DNA of 64,000 bases from Tritonibacter aquimaris. GTDB taxonomy: Bacteria > Pseudomonadota > Alphaproteobacteria > Rhodobacterales > Rhodobacteraceae. The position numbers and the translations under genes are program-made. The stretch is from positions 310,001 through 374,000 of the forward strand of contig NZ_WIXK01000005.1 of NCBI RefSeq assembly GCF_009617595.1. The letters run 5' to 3'. The notes below the pieces were generated by a model. The model had not been told where the DNA came from and did not search any database. It worked only from the letters and a program-made list of their open reading frames with translations. This document shows, one piece after another, positions 63,273 through 64,000 of the stretch (positions are counted from its first letter, which is position 1; each line of letters opens with the position of its first letter).

Positions 63273-64000
63273 ATGGCGTTTTTCTCAAAGCTCAAGGAAC
63301 GGATGTTCAAATCTTCTTCGAAACTGGAGAAGGGTCTTGATGCGATTGTGGAAGAGGGCGCGGACAGTGCGCCAGCTGCGCCTGAACCTGAGGTTATTCC
63401 TGCGCCCAAGGTCGAAGAGGCACCTGCCCCCGCAGAACCTGTTCAACCTGCCGAGCCCGTAGCGCCCGTAAAGCCGGTTGAAACCGTCAAAGCGGAACCC
63501 AAGGAAGAACCGAAAGAAGCCAGCAAAGGCCCCGGCCTTCTGGGGCGTCTCATCGGTCGCGGCACCAAGGATGAGCCGCGCCGGGTGCTGGATGATGATA
63601 TGCTCGAACAGCTCGAAGAGTTGCTGATCGCGGCTGATATGGGGGTTGATACCGCCTTGCGCGTGACCTCCAACATGGCAGAGGGGCGTCTTGGCAAACG
63701 CCTGTCCAGCCGTGAAATCAAGGAACTCTTGGCGCAAGAAGTGTCGCGGGTGATGGAACATGTGGCCAAACCCATGCCGATCTATGAAAAACGCCCGCAG
63801 GTGGTTTTGGTGGTTGGTGTGAATGGTGCGGGTAAAACCACCACCATCGGCAAGCTTGCCAGCCAGTTCAAAGCCGCCGGGAAATCGGTGGTGATTGCTG
63901 CCGGTGATACCTTCCGCGCCGCCGCCGTGGAACAGCTGCAGGTCTGGGGAGACCGCGCAGGCGTACCGGTGCTCACCGCGCCGGAAGGGTCTGATCCTGC
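63273..64000 (+). CDS. ftsY: FtsY, signal recognition particle receptor (5' part)
   Basis: The visible 242 codons run to the window end. The N-terminal region is an acidic Pro/Glu/Ala-rich A domain (about 20-90). The N and G domains follow, with the P-loop GVNGAGKTTT near residue 187 and GDTFRAAA (the SRP-GTPase DTFRAAA motif). It docks SRP-ribosome complexes at the membrane with SecYEG. GGAG precedes ATG 63273. The C-terminal part of the G domain lies outside the window. Confidence 0.95.
   Translation, partial: MAFFSKLKERMFKSSSKLEKGLDAIVEEGADSAPAAPEPEVIPAPKVEEAPAPAEPVQPAEPVAPVKPVETVKAEPKEEPKEASKGPGLLGRLIGRGTKDEPRRVLDDDMLEQLEELLIAADMGVDTALRVTSNMAEGRLGKRLSSREIKELLAQEVSRVMEHVAKPMPIYEKRPQVVLVVGVNGAGKTTTIGKLASQFKAAGKSVVIAAGDTFRAAAVEQLQVWGDRAGVPVLTAPEGSDP

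Overview
The window is a GC-rich, densely coded bacterial chromosome segment. Gene content and protein sequences point to an alphaproteobacterium, most likely the roseobacter group of the Rhodobacteraceae. The taxon is inferred from remembered protein resemblance and gene order (pcm-tolC-popZ-like, secG-pyrG, hflK-hflC-degP, purA-DUF2842), not from a search. Nearly all of it is core chromosome: housekeeping enzymes, translation factors, transporters, quality-control proteases and regulators. No rRNA, tRNA, CRISPR array, insertion sequence, integrase, phage module or origin was recognised.

Layout. 1-9.7 kb: the 5' end of a possible phosphate transporter, a NUDIX hydrolase, HrpB helicase, MeaB GTPase, ribosomal protein L28, a copper pair (DUF2946 protein plus a His-tailed PCu(A)C chaperone), a low-molecular-weight tyrosine phosphatase, a LysR regulator and two hypotheticals, one with a Trp-rich motif. 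9.7-17 kb: LepA, an AT-rich DUF2971 gene, a 61-aa membrane peptide, PhnA, then Pcm, TolC and a PopZ-like protein. 17-31.5 kb: cobyric acid synthase, a membrane hydrolase-like protein, EF-P with a good promoter, an aldehyde dehydrogenase, a divergent flavin oxidoreductase/TetR pair with two palindromic operators, YgfZ, a glycosyltransferase, an MsbA-type ABC exporter and two PLP aminotransferases. 31.5-41.9 kb: class I aldolase, an orphan membrane-anchored protein, an AT-rich DUF4238 gene, CTP synthase, SecG, an EamA transporter, a tandem pair of NTF2-like paralogs (one cytosolic, one exported), PurA and DUF2842. 41.9-64 kb: a 705-aa acidic protein, thiamine pyrophosphokinase, EamA, a GST-SdaA operon, RpiA, glutathione reductase, HflK-HflC, DUF2867, a DegP-type protease, a Crp/Fnr regulator, ferredoxin, a PAS-LuxR regulator, PurD, XseA and the 5' end of ftsY.

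How the genes fit together. Several neighbourhoods make functional sense: copper handling (5.07-6.0 kb), envelope quality control (HflK/HflC with DegP), redox and thiol metabolism (Gor, GST, quinone oxidoreductase with its own TetR), and purine/pyrimidine synthesis (PurA, PurD, PyrG). Many genes end in clear Rho-independent hairpins, several of them shared by convergent genes.

No large undescribed multi-gene system stands out. The most interesting points are the tandem cytosolic/exported paralogs, the PopZ-like protein in a conserved locus without valS, the 705-aa acidic protein, the Trp-motif protein, two AT-rich singleton genes (DUF2971, DUF4238), the double TetR operator over a promoter, and three unexplained perfect palindromes or hairpins upstream of genes.
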